Shown: positions 45,102 through 54,281 of the stretch, one piece after another
How positions within the stretch are numbered: position 1 is the first letter of the stretch
Layout of the letters: the number at the start of each line of letters is the position of its first letter
Assembly (NCBI RefSeq): GCF_000178455.1
Contig: NZ_ADNU01000070.1
Span: 1 to 57,185, forward strand
DNA from: Brevibacterium mcbrellneri ATCC 49030
GTDB taxonomy: Bacteria > Actinomycetota > Actinomycetes > Actinomycetales > Brevibacteriaceae
Direction of reading: 5' to 3'
DNA length: 57,185 bases
Made by a program: the position numbers and the translations under genes
The notes under the pieces: model-generated
Seen by the model: the letters and a program-made list of their open reading frames with translations, nothing else
What the model was told of the DNA's origin: nothing
Databases searched by the model: none

Positions 45102-45893
45102 TCACAGAATCCTGGCTACCCCCTCGGGCAATCCAGGCGTAGCCAGAGTGAGGTCACGTGAAAACGGGAGCGCTGCCACCTCGGCGTCTTCCAATCCAGC
45201 CTGCGCAATCACCCCAGCCTGCCGCGTCACATACTCCCGATCCACCGGCCGCCCATGCCCCGGCGCAAACACGGTCAGCTGCGGATCCTCTAAGAGCCGC
45301 TCCAGGTTCTGCGCCCACCTTGACGGGGTCGCATCATCACCCAGTGCCGGGGGAGCGCCCTCCTCGACAAGGTCACCCACCAGCGCCACGTGCCCGGCGA
45401 TCAGCACAAGGTCCCCCTCCGTGTGGCCCGGAAGAACCCGGGCCGTCACGTCCAGGTCTTCAAAACCAACGCCGAGGTCGTTCAAAGTGACGCCGTCAGT
45501 CACCTCGGCCATGGGGACGAGAAGCTCAGAAGGGTCCGCGGGCAGATCAGGTTCGAAGTCGCTGGGCACTTCGTGAAACTGCACCCACGCGCTGGCCTGC
45601 ATGTCCCGGATGCACTGCGGTGAGGCGAAAAACTCGGTGACGCCCGCGCGGGCGAAGGTTGCGTTGCCAAAGAAATGATCCCAGTGGTCGTGCGTGTTCA
45701 CCACACTGACGGGCAGGTCCACGAAAAGGGCGCGACCAGACTGGGTGAGGGACACCTCGGCGAAGGTGGTCAGAATCCTCGACGCCTGCCGCGGACCGGA
45801 ACCCGTATCAACAATCACAGCCCGCTCATCGCCCAGAATTAGGTACGAATTGAGCGCCACAGGGTCCGATGTGAAACTGAAAATACGCGTCAT
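45102..45893 (-). CDS. Metallo-beta-lactamase-fold hydrolase
   Basis: A 263-residue MBL-fold enzyme. It has NSYLILGDERAVIVDTGSGP, the zinc motif NTHDHWDHFFGN (HxHxDH), the third His in VLPGHTEGDLVL, Asp in VALVGDLVEEG and the final APGHGRPV. It should be a binuclear zinc hydrolase of the glyoxalase II-like group; the substrate is unknown. Start MTRIFSF at 45893 was chosen as the point where the fold begins; an ATG at 45944 would add 17 residues. It lies opposite to the surrounding ribosomal genes, between the LPXTG protein and rplJ. Confidence 0.87.
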   Translation of the reverse strand: MTRIFSFTSDPVALNSYLILGDERAVIVDTGSGPRQASRILTTFAEVSLTQSGRALFVDLPVSVVNTHDHWDHFFGNATFARAGVTEFFASPQCIRDMQASAWVQFHEVPSDFEPDLPADPSELLVPMAEVTDGVTLNDLGVGFEDLDVTARVLPGHTEGDLVLIAGHVALVGDLVEEGAPPALGDDATPSRWAQNLERLLEDPQLTVFAPGHGRPVDREYVTRQAGVIAQAGLEDAEVAALPFSRDLTLATPGLPEGVARIL

Positions 45894-46029
45894 AACGGCA
45901 AAAACACCACCCGAACCCCTACTAGAATCACCATTCGAAAACATAGCAACGCGCACTCGCGCGAGCACGCACCGGCCAAACAATGCGCCACCAGATTTGG
46001 ACTTACCCGGAACTCTACGTTAGACTGAT

Positions 46030-46200
46030 CTGGTGCCCAAGACCGTTGGTCTCAGCGCGCGCCTCTAACACCTGTTAGAAGCAAACGCTGACGAAGACTC
46101 GGAATGAGTGACCCGCGCAGGTGATACTGAACTTCATGAACCCCCGTTAGGGATGCATTTGTGAGCGTTCCGTGCCTGCTGCGCGGAACGCTTTTTTCGT
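46030..46200 (+). ncRNA. rplJ leader (L10 leader type) with attenuator
   Basis: The roughly 200 bases before rplJ hold several stems and end in AGCGTTCCG/CGGAACGCT (46164-46192) with T6, a clear intrinsic terminator located upstream of the coding region. This fits L10(L12)4-dependent control of rplJL. The CTAACACCTGTTAG hairpin at about 46066-46080 belongs to it. The exact kink-turn was not traced. Confidence 0.6.
46164..46198 (+). terminator. attenuator in the rplJ leader
   Basis: A nine-pair GC-rich stem followed by T6, 35 bases before the rplJ ATG. Transcription must read through it to make L10 and L7/L12. Confidence 0.75.
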
Positions 46201-46232
46201 GTTCGCACACCAACATGTACGAAAGGAATACC

Positions 46233-46769
46233 ATGGCGAGGCCAGACAAGGCAGCTGCGGTACAGGAGATCAAACAGCTGTTTGAGAACTCCTCGGCCGC
46301 TGTGCTGACTGAGTACCGCGGTCTCACCGTTGCGCAGATGAAAGAACTGCGCGTTGCACTCGGTGGGAACGCCTCCTACGCCGTGGTAAAGAATACGCTG
46401 ACCGCCATTGCAGCTAAAGAGGCTGGACTGGAAGCGTTCAACGCAGACAACCTCAAGGGTCCAACTGCTATCGCTTTCATCTCCGGTGATGTCGCTGACG
46501 CTGCGAAGGCTCTGCGTGACTTTGCCAAGGCGAATCCTCAGCTGGTCATCAAGGGTGGACACCTCGAAGGTGCCGCACTTTCAGCTGAAGAAGTTACGAA
46601 GCTGGCTGACCTCGAATCCCGCGAAGTTCTGCTTGCCAAGGCTGCTGGAGCGCTCAAGGGAAGCCTGTACAAGGCTGCCTACGCGTTCACCGCACCTCTG
46701 GTCAAGACGGTACGTACCGTCGATGCACTGCGTGCAAAGCAGGAAGAATCCGGATCCGAAGCAGCTTAA
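46233..46769 (+). CDS. rplJ: 50S ribosomal protein L10
   Basis: A 178-residue L10. The start [20 protein letters not shown] and [20 protein letters not shown] are typical, and the C-terminal helix ([15 protein letters not shown]) binds L7/L12 dimers. ATG at 46233 follows AAAGGA; the longer frame upstream crosses the attenuator and is not the start. It is followed after 57 bases by rplL. Confidence 0.97.
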   Translation: MARPDKAAAVQEIKQLFENSSAAVLTEYRGLTVAQMKELRVALGGNASYAVVKNTLTAIAAKEAGLEAFNADNLKGPTAIAFISGDVADAAKALRDFAKANPQLVIKGGHLEGAALSAEEVTKLADLESREVLLAKAAGALKGSLYKAAYAFTAPLVKTVRTVDALRAKQEESGSEAA

Positions 46770-46826
46770 GTTTCACCCCCATAAACCACGGTTGAACCCA
46801 ACCACTCACGGAAGGACGTAGCCACC

Positions 46827-47216
46827 ATGGCTAAGCTCACCCCTGAAGAGCTCATTGAAGCGTTCAAAGAGCTCACCCTGATTGAACTGAACGACTTCGT
46901 TAAGAAGTTTGAAGAAGAATTCGAAGTTGAAGCTGCTGCTCCAGTTGCTGCTGTTGCTGCTGCTCCTGGTGCTGGCGGCGGAGACGCTGGCGCAGCTGAA
47001 GAGAAGGACGAATTCGACGTCATCCTCGAATCCGGTGGAGACAAGAAGGTTCCTGTTATTAAGGAAGTTCGTGGACTCACCAGCCTTGGTCTGAAGGAAG
47101 CTAAGGAGCTCGTTGACGGTGCTCCTAAGCCTGTTCTGGAAGGCGTTAACAAGGAAACCGCTGAAGCTGCTAAGGAAAAGCTCGAAGCAGCTGGCGCTAC
47201 CGTATCGCTTAAGTAA
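46827..47216 (+). CDS. rplL: 50S ribosomal protein L7/L12
   Basis: A 129-residue L7/L12. An N-terminal dimerisation domain ([20 protein letters not shown]), an Ala/Val/Gly-rich hinge (about 33-58) and the C-terminal factor-binding domain ([38 protein letters not shown]) are all present. It recruits translation factors to the stalk. It is followed by a strong terminator. Confidence 0.97.
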   Translation: MAKLTPEELIEAFKELTLIELNDFVKKFEEEFEVEAAAPVAAVAAAPGAGGGDAGAAEEKDEFDVILESGGDKKVPVIKEVRGLTSLGLKEAKELVDGAPKPVLEGVNKETAEAAKEKLEAAGATVSLK

Positions 47217-47275
47217 TTTGGTGGCCCGGGTGCGGGGTCCTGTGACTCCGCGCCCGAGGTCGTTCCAAGCTACTG

Positions 47276-47313
47276 ACTGGCCGTCACCCTGTGTGGGTGG
47301 CGGCCAGTTTTGT
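47276..47313 (+). terminator. terminator after rplL
   Basis: CTGGCCGTCACCC pairs with GGGTGGCGGCCAG around TGTGT, followed by TTTTG. rpoB does not follow here. Confidence 0.88.
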
Positions 47314-47416
47314 GTGCGCCGTTAGAAGTTCCTGCATTGCGAATCATGACGAACTGCAGACATGCGCATACGCATATGTGATGTGGTGGACTCACTGTCT
47401 TATGAAAGGATTCACT

Positions 47417-48616
47417 ATGTCATCAATCCGCGTGTCCCACGCCGGTTCTTTACCCCGTACCGAACAGCTCATTGCGGCCAACGCTGCTCGTTTCGATGAA
47501 AACTTCAACAATGACGAGTTCCAGCGTCTCCTTCAGGAATCCGTTGTGGACCTGGTCGCTAAGCAAAAAGAACTGGGAATCACCGATGTCAACGATGGCG
47601 AATACGGTCACGCGATGGCGGCAGCCAAGGACTATGGTGCATGGTGGCACTACTCCTTTGAACGTACAGGCGGACTGGAGTTGCGCGAGCAGACCTTGTT
47701 TGAAGGGCCAGCCGTACGTTCAGAACCCGGAAATTTGCAGCTGACAAGCTTTGGTGATCGCCGCGACCGCCACATTTTCCCTGGTGTCTACAGTGACCAG
47801 GAATCAGGTGCCGACACCGGGAAGCAACCAAAATTCCCGGCCGCGAATGGGCCTGTGACCTACATCGGTCAAGACAAGGTGCAGCGTGACATTGAGAACC
47901 TGCGCGTGGCCTGTGGGAAGGCAGGCGTTGACCCGTCGACTGCATACATCAACTCCTTGGGGCCAAGCTCGGCTGCACGCATCACCAACGAGTACTACGA
48001 CACCGACGAAGAGTTCATTTGGGCCATGGCCGATGTCTTCCGCGAAGAATACCTCGCAATCACGGAAGCTGGGTTCATCGTTCAGATTGACGACCCGTCA
48101 ATCGCCGAAAACTTTGACCAGATCAACCCGGAACCGTCATACGAGGACTACCGGGCCTTCACGCGCCCACGTATCGAAGCGCTCAACCACGCCCTGCGCG
48201 GAATTGATCCGCAGCGTGTTCGCTTCCACACGTGTTGGGGATCCTGGCACGGCCCCCACGTCACCGACCTGCCTTTCGCAGAAATCGTCAACGACGTGCT
48301 TGGCATCAACGCAGCTGGAATCACCTTCGAAGCTGCGAACGTGCGCCACGAACACGAATGGCGTATCTGGGAAGACACCAAACTTCCGGAAGGCAAATAC
48401 CTGATCCCTGGAATCGTGTCCCACTCGACCAACGTAGTCGAACACCCGGAGCTAGTAGCAGACCGCATCGAGCGCTTCGCCCGTCTTGTTGGCCCAGAAA
48501 ACGTTGTCGCTTCCACCGACTGCGGACTGGGTGGCCGTATCCACCCGGAAATCGCGTGGGCAAAGCTCGAAACCCTGGCACAGGGAGCAGAAATCGCGTC
48601 TAAGCGACTGAGCTAA
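47417..48616 (+). CDS. MetE C-terminal-like protein (methyltransferase or epoxyalkane:CoM transferase-like)
   Basis: A 399-residue single-domain TIM barrel of the cobalamin-independent methionine synthase C-terminal family (annotated elsewhere as methionine synthase II-like). It opens VSHAGSLPRTEQL. Zinc ligands appear as H271/C273 in RFHTCWGSWHG and C369 in STDCGLGGRIHP, with Asp in QIDDPSIA. Such stand-alone proteins transfer thiol-linked methyl or alkyl groups; the reaction cannot be fixed here. ATG at 47417 follows GAAAGGA. It is monocistronic, between terminators, and not obviously linked to the iron transporter that follows. Confidence 0.83.
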   Translation: MSSIRVSHAGSLPRTEQLIAANAARFDENFNNDEFQRLLQESVVDLVAKQKELGITDVNDGEYGHAMAAAKDYGAWWHYSFERTGGLELREQTLFEGPAVRSEPGNLQLTSFGDRRDRHIFPGVYSDQESGADTGKQPKFPAANGPVTYIGQDKVQRDIENLRVACGKAGVDPSTAYINSLGPSSAARITNEYYDTDEEFIWAMADVFREEYLAITEAGFIVQIDDPSIAENFDQINPEPSYEDYRAFTRPRIEALNHALRGIDPQRVRFHTCWGSWHGPHVTDLPFAEIVNDVLGINAAGITFEAANVRHEHEWRIWEDTKLPEGKYLIPGIVSHSTNVVEHPELVADRIERFARLVGPENVVASTDCGLGGRIHPEIAWAKLETLAQGAEIASKRLS

Positions 48617-48626
48617 GGCGAAGGGA

Positions 48627-48669
48627 CGCGGGGTTCACCGAGGTGCAACCTTGGTGATACCCCGCGTTT
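48627..48669 (+). terminator. terminator after the MetE-like gene
   Basis: CGCGGGGTTCACCGAGGT and ACCTTGGTGATACCCCGCG form a long nearly perfect stem around GCA, followed by TTTGG. Confidence 0.88.
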
Positions 48670-48761
48670 GGATTCGTGGGGGACGATATGGCAGTTGCCT
48701 TGCGCGAAAGTTTCAAATAATCGCCCGCGCACACAGTACGCCTCGTCTGAACTGGAGAAAT

Positions 48762-49808
48762 ATGAAGCCCCTTTTCCGTAATGCACGTTCTGCTACACGT
48801 GGTACCGCCCTTGTATCAGCCCTAGTGGTATCCACACTCATGTTCACCGCGTGCGATGTCTCCAACGCTGGTAACGGTGGCGACAAAGCTGAGGGGAGCG
48901 GTGAAATCAACCTCTACACCTCGGAACCGGAAGCAAAGATCAACGAAGTCATTGAAGCGTTTAACGAAGAGAACCCTGACATCCAGGTCAAGGTCTTCCG
49001 TGCTGGAACCGGCGAACTGAAAACACGTATCGCCTCTGAGAAGAAGTCGGGAAAGATCGGTGCTGACGTGCTCTTAGCCGCAGACGTTCCCACTTTTGAA
49101 GGGTTCAAGAGTGAAGACGAATTGGTCAAGCTCGACAAGGTTGAAACCGACGGCATCGAAAAAGAGCAGGTCGACGCGGACGGGTACTACGTGGGCACCC
49201 GCATCATCCCGACCGTGATTGCATACAACACGGACAAGGTAAAGGAAGCTCCGAAGTCGTGGGCCGAACTCACTGACTCCAAGTTCAAAGACCAGATCGC
49301 AATGCCTAACCCTGAGGTTTCCGGGGCGGCAGCGTTTAACACCGCGCTGTGGCTTGACCAGCCAGAACTAGGTGAAGACTGGCTCAAGAAGCTTGGCGAA
49401 AACAAGCCCAAAGTTCTGGAGTCCAACGGCCCAGTCGCACAGGCAGTAGCTGACGGATCATCGCCGGTCGGCATCGTCGTGGACTACCCAGTGCGCGACC
49501 TAGCAGACAAGGGTTCCCCCGTTGCAGTGAGCTACCCCTCGGACGGCGTGCCGTATGTGAACCAGCCTGCAGGCGTGTTCAAAGACTCAAAGAACCCGGA
49601 AGCAGCCCAAGCATTCGTGAGCTTCCTGGTGTCCAAAGAAGGCCAGGAGCTAGCAGTCAAGCAGAACTACGTGCCGGTGCGCTCTGACGCCGGTGCCCCT
49701 GAAGGTGCACCCGCTCTCACCGACATCAACCTGATCCAGCCTGACTACGCCAAGGTGAAGGAACAGCAGGACGGTGCAGTAGAGAAGTTCAAGGAGATCA
49801 TGGGGTGA
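48762..49808 (+). CDS. Iron(III)-type ABC transporter substrate-binding lipoprotein
   Basis: A 348-residue solute-binding lipoprotein of the FbpA class. An Arg-rich start and hydrophobic segment end in the lipobox FTAC, so Cys becomes lipidated. The mature domain shows INLYTSEPEAKINEVIEAF, VFRAGTGELKTRIASEK and GVPYVNQPAGVFKDSKNPEAAQ, as in ferric-ion and 2-aminoethylphosphonate or similar binders. ATG at 48762 follows GGAGAAAT. Its stop overlaps the permease GTG (GTGA). The ligand is probably Fe3+ by family frequency, but a phosphonate or other anion is not excluded. Confidence 0.87.
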   Translation: MKPLFRNARSATRGTALVSALVVSTLMFTACDVSNAGNGGDKAEGSGEINLYTSEPEAKINEVIEAFNEENPDIQVKVFRAGTGELKTRIASEKKSGKIGADVLLAADVPTFEGFKSEDELVKLDKVETDGIEKEQVDADGYYVGTRIIPTVIAYNTDKVKEAPKSWAELTDSKFKDQIAMPNPEVSGAAAFNTALWLDQPELGEDWLKKLGENKPKVLESNGPVAQAVADGSSPVGIVVDYPVRDLADKGSPVAVSYPSDGVPYVNQPAGVFKDSKNPEAAQAFVSFLVSKEGQELAVKQNYVPVRSDAGAPEGAPALTDINLIQPDYAKVKEQQDGAVEKFKEIMG

Positions 49809-51487
49809 GTTTGACTCACCACAGTCCCGACTCCCGTACCACTACCTCCGCGCACAACTCATCGCGCGCTAAGGTCTGGCGGGAGTCGGGACTCCGAGTC
49901 CCAGGGCTACGGCTCGCAGTGTGGGCTGCAGTCCTGGTGACGATTGCTTTACCACTCACGGCGGTAGTTTCAACAGGCTTGAGCTCCGCTGGGCTCCAAA
50001 CGTTGCGCAACCCTGACCTGTTGACAGCCGTACTCAACTCGCTGGTGAGTTCCGTGTGCGCGGCACTCGGGGCGACCGCGGTGGCGCTCGTGCTCACAAT
50101 TGCACTGGACAGGTTCAAAGTGCCGGGGGCCACCGCCTTGCGATGGCTGTTCCTGTTGCCGTTCCTGATCCCGCCGTTCATCAGTGCGATGTCGTGGATC
50201 GCTTTGTTCTCACCTTCGGGACCGCTCCGCTCGCTCTTAGGGACAGTTCTCCCGAGCAACATTTACGGTGCCGGCGGCGTGATCCTGCTTCTCACTATCA
50301 CATCCTGGCCCATGGCGTACTTACTCATCAGCTCTGCCATGGCACGCATTCCCAGCCAGCTCGAAGAGGCCGCGCGTGTGTCCGGCGCATCAACCGCCCG
50401 CATATACGCCACCATCACGCTCCCGCTGCTACGGCCCGCGCTCATGGCGTCGCTGGTACTGACATTCGCCAGTAATCTGTCGGACTTCGGAATCCCCGCA
50501 CTCCTAGGGCTTCCCGCCAACTACACCACCCTCACCACCCTGGTGTACCGGTTCATCGCGTCCCACTCAGTGCTTAACCCACTCCCGGCGGCCTCGGCGG
50601 TCGGAACCCTCCTCTTGACCCTGGCATGCCTCGCCGTCTTCGTTCAGCGCTCCGTGGGAACGACCTCGGCGGCGGCATCCACCCGCCCCACCCAACCGGC
50701 CGCGCGCACCCCACTCATGTGGGCACTCACCGTGATCCTCTGGGTGGGAGCTCTCATTACGACCGTGCTGCCCCTGCTTGCGCTCATCCGCCAAGCGATC
50801 CTGCCAGCCCCAGGCGTACCACTGCGAGCAGACACCGTCACGTTCGCGAACTTCACACACGCACTTTCCAACCCATCCGTGCTGTCAGGCGTGGGTAACT
50901 CAGTGCTCCTGGCCTTAGGCGCTGGTGTCGTATGCACTGTTCTGGGGTGGGCGGTCGCCCTGCTCCTCACTCGCACCCGCAGCTTCGACAATGTGGGACT
51001 CGACATTTTCGCGCTCCTCCCACAGGCGCTCCCTGGGTTGGTCGTAGCGGTGGCGTGGCTCTTGGTTTCACCGCTACTTGGAATCTTCAACACGCTGTGG
51101 GCAATACTCGCCGCATACGTCATGGCGTTCAGCGCGATCGTCGTCCAAATGGTTCGACCCACCTCCGCGGCTTTGAGCCGCTCTTTTGAAGAAGCCGCCC
51201 AAACCGCAGGTGCTAGCCCCACACGGGCGCTGTTAACCACCTCGGGCCGATTCACCTTCCCCATTGCCATCACAGGGGGAGTGGTGGTCGCCCTCACCGC
51301 GGTTCGCGAACTCACCATCTCGATCCTGCTCGTGGCCCCCGGCACCCGCACCTTGGGTGTGGTCATCTTCAACTTGCAACAGGCGGGCGACTACTCAGCG
51401 GCCAGTGCGCTCGCAGTCCTGGTGTGTCTGGTGGGCATACTGGGGCTTGGCCTCGTCACCGCCTCCAACCGAAAGGCCAAAGCATGA
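49805..51487 (+). CDS. Fused double-domain ABC permease (FbpB type)
   Basis: A 560-residue permease with two halves of about six helices each, as in FbpB/SfuB. Each half carries an EAA loop for contact with the ATPase: EEAARVSGASTARIYATITL near residue 193 and EEAAQTAGASPTRALL near 461. It forms the membrane channel of the importer. The GTG overlaps the stop of the binding-protein gene, and its own stop overlaps the ATPase ATG (ATGA). The arrangement guarantees equal expression of all three genes. Confidence 0.9.
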   Translation: MSLTHHSPDSRTTTSAHNSSRAKVWRESGLRVPGLRLAVWAAVLVTIALPLTAVVSTGLSSAGLQTLRNPDLLTAVLNSLVSSVCAALGATAVALVLTIALDRFKVPGATALRWLFLLPFLIPPFISAMSWIALFSPSGPLRSLLGTVLPSNIYGAGGVILLLTITSWPMAYLLISSAMARIPSQLEEAARVSGASTARIYATITLPLLRPALMASLVLTFASNLSDFGIPALLGLPANYTTLTTLVYRFIASHSVLNPLPAASAVGTLLLTLACLAVFVQRSVGTTSAAASTRPTQPAARTPLMWALTVILWVGALITTVLPLLALIRQAILPAPGVPLRADTVTFANFTHALSNPSVLSGVGNSVLLALGAGVVCTVLGWAVALLLTRTRSFDNVGLDIFALLPQALPGLVVAVAWLLVSPLLGIFNTLWAILAAYVMAFSAIVVQMVRPTSAALSRSFEEAAQTAGASPTRALLTTSGRFTFPIAITGGVVVALTAVRELTISILLVAPGTRTLGVVIFNLQQAGDYSAASALAVLVCLVGILGLGLVTASNRKAKA

Positions 51488-52560
51488 CCGCTCTTGAACT
51501 CAACGACATCAACGTGCGCTACCCCGGAGGTGGCGGCCTGTTCGACATCTCTCTTGCCGCGGACACCGGCGAGTTCATCTGCCTTGTGGGACCGTCGGGG
51601 TCGGGTAAGACGACGTTGTTGCGCACGGTTGCGGGATTTTTGCGTCCCGTGTCTGGTGGTATGCGGATCAACGGCGCCGAGGTCGTTTCTGACTCTGCGT
51701 TCGTGGGCCCTGACAAGCGAGGGCTGGGTATGGTGTTTCAGGATCACGCGGTGTGGCCGCACATGTCGGTGGGGGAGAATGTCGCCTACCCGTTGAAGGT
51801 GAGCGGGCTGAAGGGCGCCGAGGTGCGCGACCGTGTCGCTCAGACTCTCACCCAGGTGGGGCTGACTGGGATGGCGGACAGGAAACCAGACTCTCTGTCT
51901 GGTGGGCAACGGCAGCGTGTGGCAATTGCGCGGGCGATCATTGCGAAACCGAACGTGGTGCTGTTCGACGAGGCGCTGTCTTCCCTGGATGAACCCCTGC
52001 GTGCAGATCTGCGTGGCCAGCTCAAAGCGCTCACAGAAGAGCTTTCGCTGACGGCGGTGTATGTGACGCACGACCGCTCCGAAGCCCTTGCACTGGCCGA
52101 CAGGATTGCCGTTCTCAACGCCGGTCGAATCATTCAGTACAGCGACCCGCAACAGGTGCTGAACGCTCCGCAAGATCCGTTCGTTGCACAGTTCATGTCC
52201 GATGCTGGCCTGTTCCCCGTCACGGTTGCAGGTGGTGACAGCGGGGGCGGACGTGGTGATGATGGGGTCGTTGTTCTTGAAAACGGGTCGCGGGTCACTG
52301 GTTTTACTCGCATGCACGCCGAGGTGGACCCGGTCCTCGCTGTTGGCGACGGCGATGCGCGTGTGTGTCCCGCTGGGGAGGGCCACGTGGACGGGACAGT
52401 CGAGTCTGTCCTGTTCGACCGGGCAGGTTGGTGTATGCAGGTGCGAGTGTGGGATCAGGCGCTGACCGTTTTGAGCGCGGGCGATCGTCCGCGCGTGGGC
52501 GACACCGTTGGCGTTATGTTCACGAGCGGAACGCTGTTTACGCGTGAAAGCTCGCGCTGA
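51484..52560 (+). CDS. ABC transporter ATP-binding protein (FbpC type)
   Basis: A 358-residue ABC ATPase. Walker A is GPSGSGKTT (36-44), the signature is LSGGQRQRVAIARA (138-151), Walker B is VVLFDEALSSLDE (158-170), and the H-loop is YVTHDRSEA. A C-terminal TOBE-like domain (about 240-358) is typical of the CUT1/iron families. ATG at 51484 overlaps the permease stop. It is the last gene of the importer operon and ends 20 bases before the convergent cueP. Confidence 0.93.
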   Translation: MTALELNDINVRYPGGGGLFDISLAADTGEFICLVGPSGSGKTTLLRTVAGFLRPVSGGMRINGAEVVSDSAFVGPDKRGLGMVFQDHAVWPHMSVGENVAYPLKVSGLKGAEVRDRVAQTLTQVGLTGMADRKPDSLSGGQRQRVAIARAIIAKPNVVLFDEALSSLDEPLRADLRGQLKALTEELSLTAVYVTHDRSEALALADRIAVLNAGRIIQYSDPQQVLNAPQDPFVAQFMSDAGLFPVTVAGGDSGGGRGDDGVVVLENGSRVTGFTRMHAEVDPVLAVGDGDARVCPAGEGHVDGTVESVLFDRAGWCMQVRVWDQALTVLSAGDRPRVGDTVGVMFTSGTLFTRESSR

Positions 52561-52579
52561 CTTCGCGTCTACTGAACCA

Positions 52580-53155
52580 TCACGTCAGGCGCAGGTCTGT
52601 GACACAGGTGGCACCGTCGTCGGTGGTGGAAAACTCCGTGGTGCCGGTACGCCCCTGGTAGCTGACCTCAATCAGGCCGGTGGCATCATTGGGAAGCCAG
52701 AAGCCAATAAACCCGTTGTCGAAGGTGGTTGTCGCCTCGTCCACCAGCACCTCACCGGTCGCCTCATCGGTGATCGTGACCTGGATATCCTCATTGTCGA
52801 GTTCCCCCAGGCAGGTCGTGAGGCTGTGGTAGAAGCAGTCGTGAGTGGAGGTGAGATAGGGTGCGATCGAGACATACGTCTGATTGTCGGGAAGATCGAC
52901 CACGACTTCCTGGTCATCGCTCGAGAGCAGCAGTTCATCGGCACGCACTGAGGCGATCAGATCCGTGGGACGCTCAGTGACCTTCTGCCGGTCGAGGTGA
53001 TCAATGATCTCCACCGCGTCCATGTCGGCCAGGCCATGGGAAGTCAGGAATGTATCCTGGGACACCGTCCCGTCGGCGGTGGGTTCCGGTTCGGCGGCCG
53101 AACACCCCGTGAGGGCGAGGGCAAGGGCGGCGACTGCGATCGCTGCTCGTTTCAC
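52580..53155 (-). CDS. cueP: CueP-family copper-binding lipoprotein
   Basis: A 191-residue exported protein. A signal peptide with lipobox LTGC (Cys18) is followed by the CueP domain: FLTSHGLADMDAVEIIDHLD, DLIASVRADELLLS and SIAPYLTSTHDCFYHSLTTC. The three conserved copper-handling cysteines are C107, C115 and C184 (GATCVTDL). CueP binds copper outside the membrane and in Salmonella supplies it to superoxide dismutase. GTG at 53155 follows AAGGAGA. It is divergent from copRS; the CopR-box-like repeat lies between. Unlike Salmonella CueP it is a lipoprotein here, as suits a Gram-positive cell. Confidence 0.88.
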   Translation of the reverse strand: MKRAAIAVAALALALTGCSAAEPEPTADGTVSQDTFLTSHGLADMDAVEIIDHLDRQKVTERPTDLIASVRADELLLSSDDQEVVVDLPDNQTYVSIAPYLTSTHDCFYHSLTTCLGELDNEDIQVTITDEATGEVLVDEATTTFDNGFIGFWLPNDATGLIEVSYQGRTGTTEFSTTDDGATCVTDLRLT

Positions 53156-53480
53156 GTCAATCTCCTTGGATCGTGGTAAGACTGTGAGAAGACACCGCCT
53201 CAAGGTCGATGCCATACCTTTATCTAGCACGGGTGCCGGACGGACTAGAAATCAAAAACCCTGCTCACGGCCTTTTAACAGGGCGAAAAGGGGGTGAATT
53301 CGGTGGGCTGGGTCACCACCGGGACACCACCCCGCAGCCGTGGGCGATGTCCTTCCACCCGCCCCGGGTATGCGGTGTAGGCAGTGAAATCCCTGGTGGC
53401 GCCTGCTGAACCGACCAGGGGAGGCGATGCCGCCGGCCCGGGGTGGGGCACAGGGGTGACGGCGGTCGAAGGGTGATATT

Positions 53481-53500
53481 TGAAGATTTGATGAAGATCT
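53481..53500 (+). promoter_or_regulatory. CopR-box-like direct repeat between cueP and copR
   Basis: TGAAGATTT-GA-TGAAGATCT is a tandem repeat with 11-base period. It differs by one base from the CopR box of Corynebacterium glutamicum (two TGAAGATTT units two bases apart), known from the copR intergenic region there. The rest of the 403-base gap (53156-53558) is GC-rich and holds no gene I can support. Confidence 0.75.
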
Positions 53501-53558
53501 CCCCGCCGGGCACTGAGCGAGGGTGGTATTCCCCCTGCCCGGAGCGATACTGGGGTCT

Positions 53559-54281
53559 ATGGCTGACCACACACCGACCACCGCCACGCCCCCGGGGCGG
53601 GTGCTGGTCGTCGATGATGAACAACCCCTGGCTCAGATGGTGGCCTCCTACCTCATCCGGGCAGGCTTCGATACCCGCCAGGCGCACACCGGCACCCAGG
53701 CCGTGGACGAGGCCCGTCGCTTTTCCCCCGATGTTGTGGTGCTGGATCTGGGGCTACCCGAACTCGACGGTTTGGAGGTGTGCCGACGGATCCGCACCTT
53801 CTCGGACTGCTACATTCTCATGCTCACCGCGCGTGGCAGCGAGGACGACAAGATCAGCGGTTTGACCCTGGGGGCGGATGACTACATCACCAAACCTTTT
53901 AGCATCCGGGAACTGGTGACCCGGGTGCATACGGTGCTGCGCCGCCCGCGCACCAGCACCACCCCAGCGCAGGTGACCACCCCCTTGATCGTTGGCGACC
54001 TCATCCTTGACCCCGTCGCCCATCAGGTGCGGGTGGGGGAGACGACCGTGGAGCTCACCCGTACGGAGTTCGAGCTGCTGGTTGCCCTGGCCCTGCGCCC
54101 CGGCCAGGTGCTGACCCGCCACGACCTGGTCACCGAGGTCTGGGACACCACCTGGGTCGGTGATGAACGCATCGTCGATGTCCACATCGGCAACTTGCGT
54201 CGCAAGCTCGGCACCGACACCCGGGGCCGGGGGTTTATCGACACCGTGCGTGGCGTGGGCTACCGGGTGGGGCAGTCATGA
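53559..54281 (+). CDS. copR: OmpR-family response regulator, CopR-like
   Basis: A 240-residue response regulator. The receiver domain has acidic D19/D20 (VLVVDDEQ), phospho-acceptor D63 (VVVLDLGLPELDG), T90 and K112 (DDYITKPFS). A winged-helix DNA-binding domain (about 145-238) ends FIDTVRGVGYRVGQS. Membership of a copper locus and the CopR-box-like repeat upstream support the name. ATG at 53559 was chosen because the receiver starts soon after. The kinase gene overlaps its stop (ATGA). Confidence 0.88.
   Translation: MADHTPTTATPPGRVLVVDDEQPLAQMVASYLIRAGFDTRQAHTGTQAVDEARRFSPDVVVLDLGLPELDGLEVCRRIRTFSDCYILMLTARGSEDDKISGLTLGADDYITKPFSIRELVTRVHTVLRRPRTSTTPAQVTTPLIVGDLILDPVAHQVRVGETTVELTRTEFELLVALALRPGQVLTRHDLVTEVWDTTWVGDERIVDVHIGNLRRKLGTDTRGRGFIDTVRGVGYRVGQS

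Noticed and set aside
46161..46232. Upstream in-frame start for rplJ
   Set aside because: The extension would read through the attenuator stem and adds residues absent from L10 proteins; ATG at 46233 has its own AAAGGA site.
47314..47416. Riboswitch before the MetE-like gene
   Set aside because: The gap is only about 100 bases and I could not find S-adenosylmethionine or cobalamin riboswitch motifs in it.
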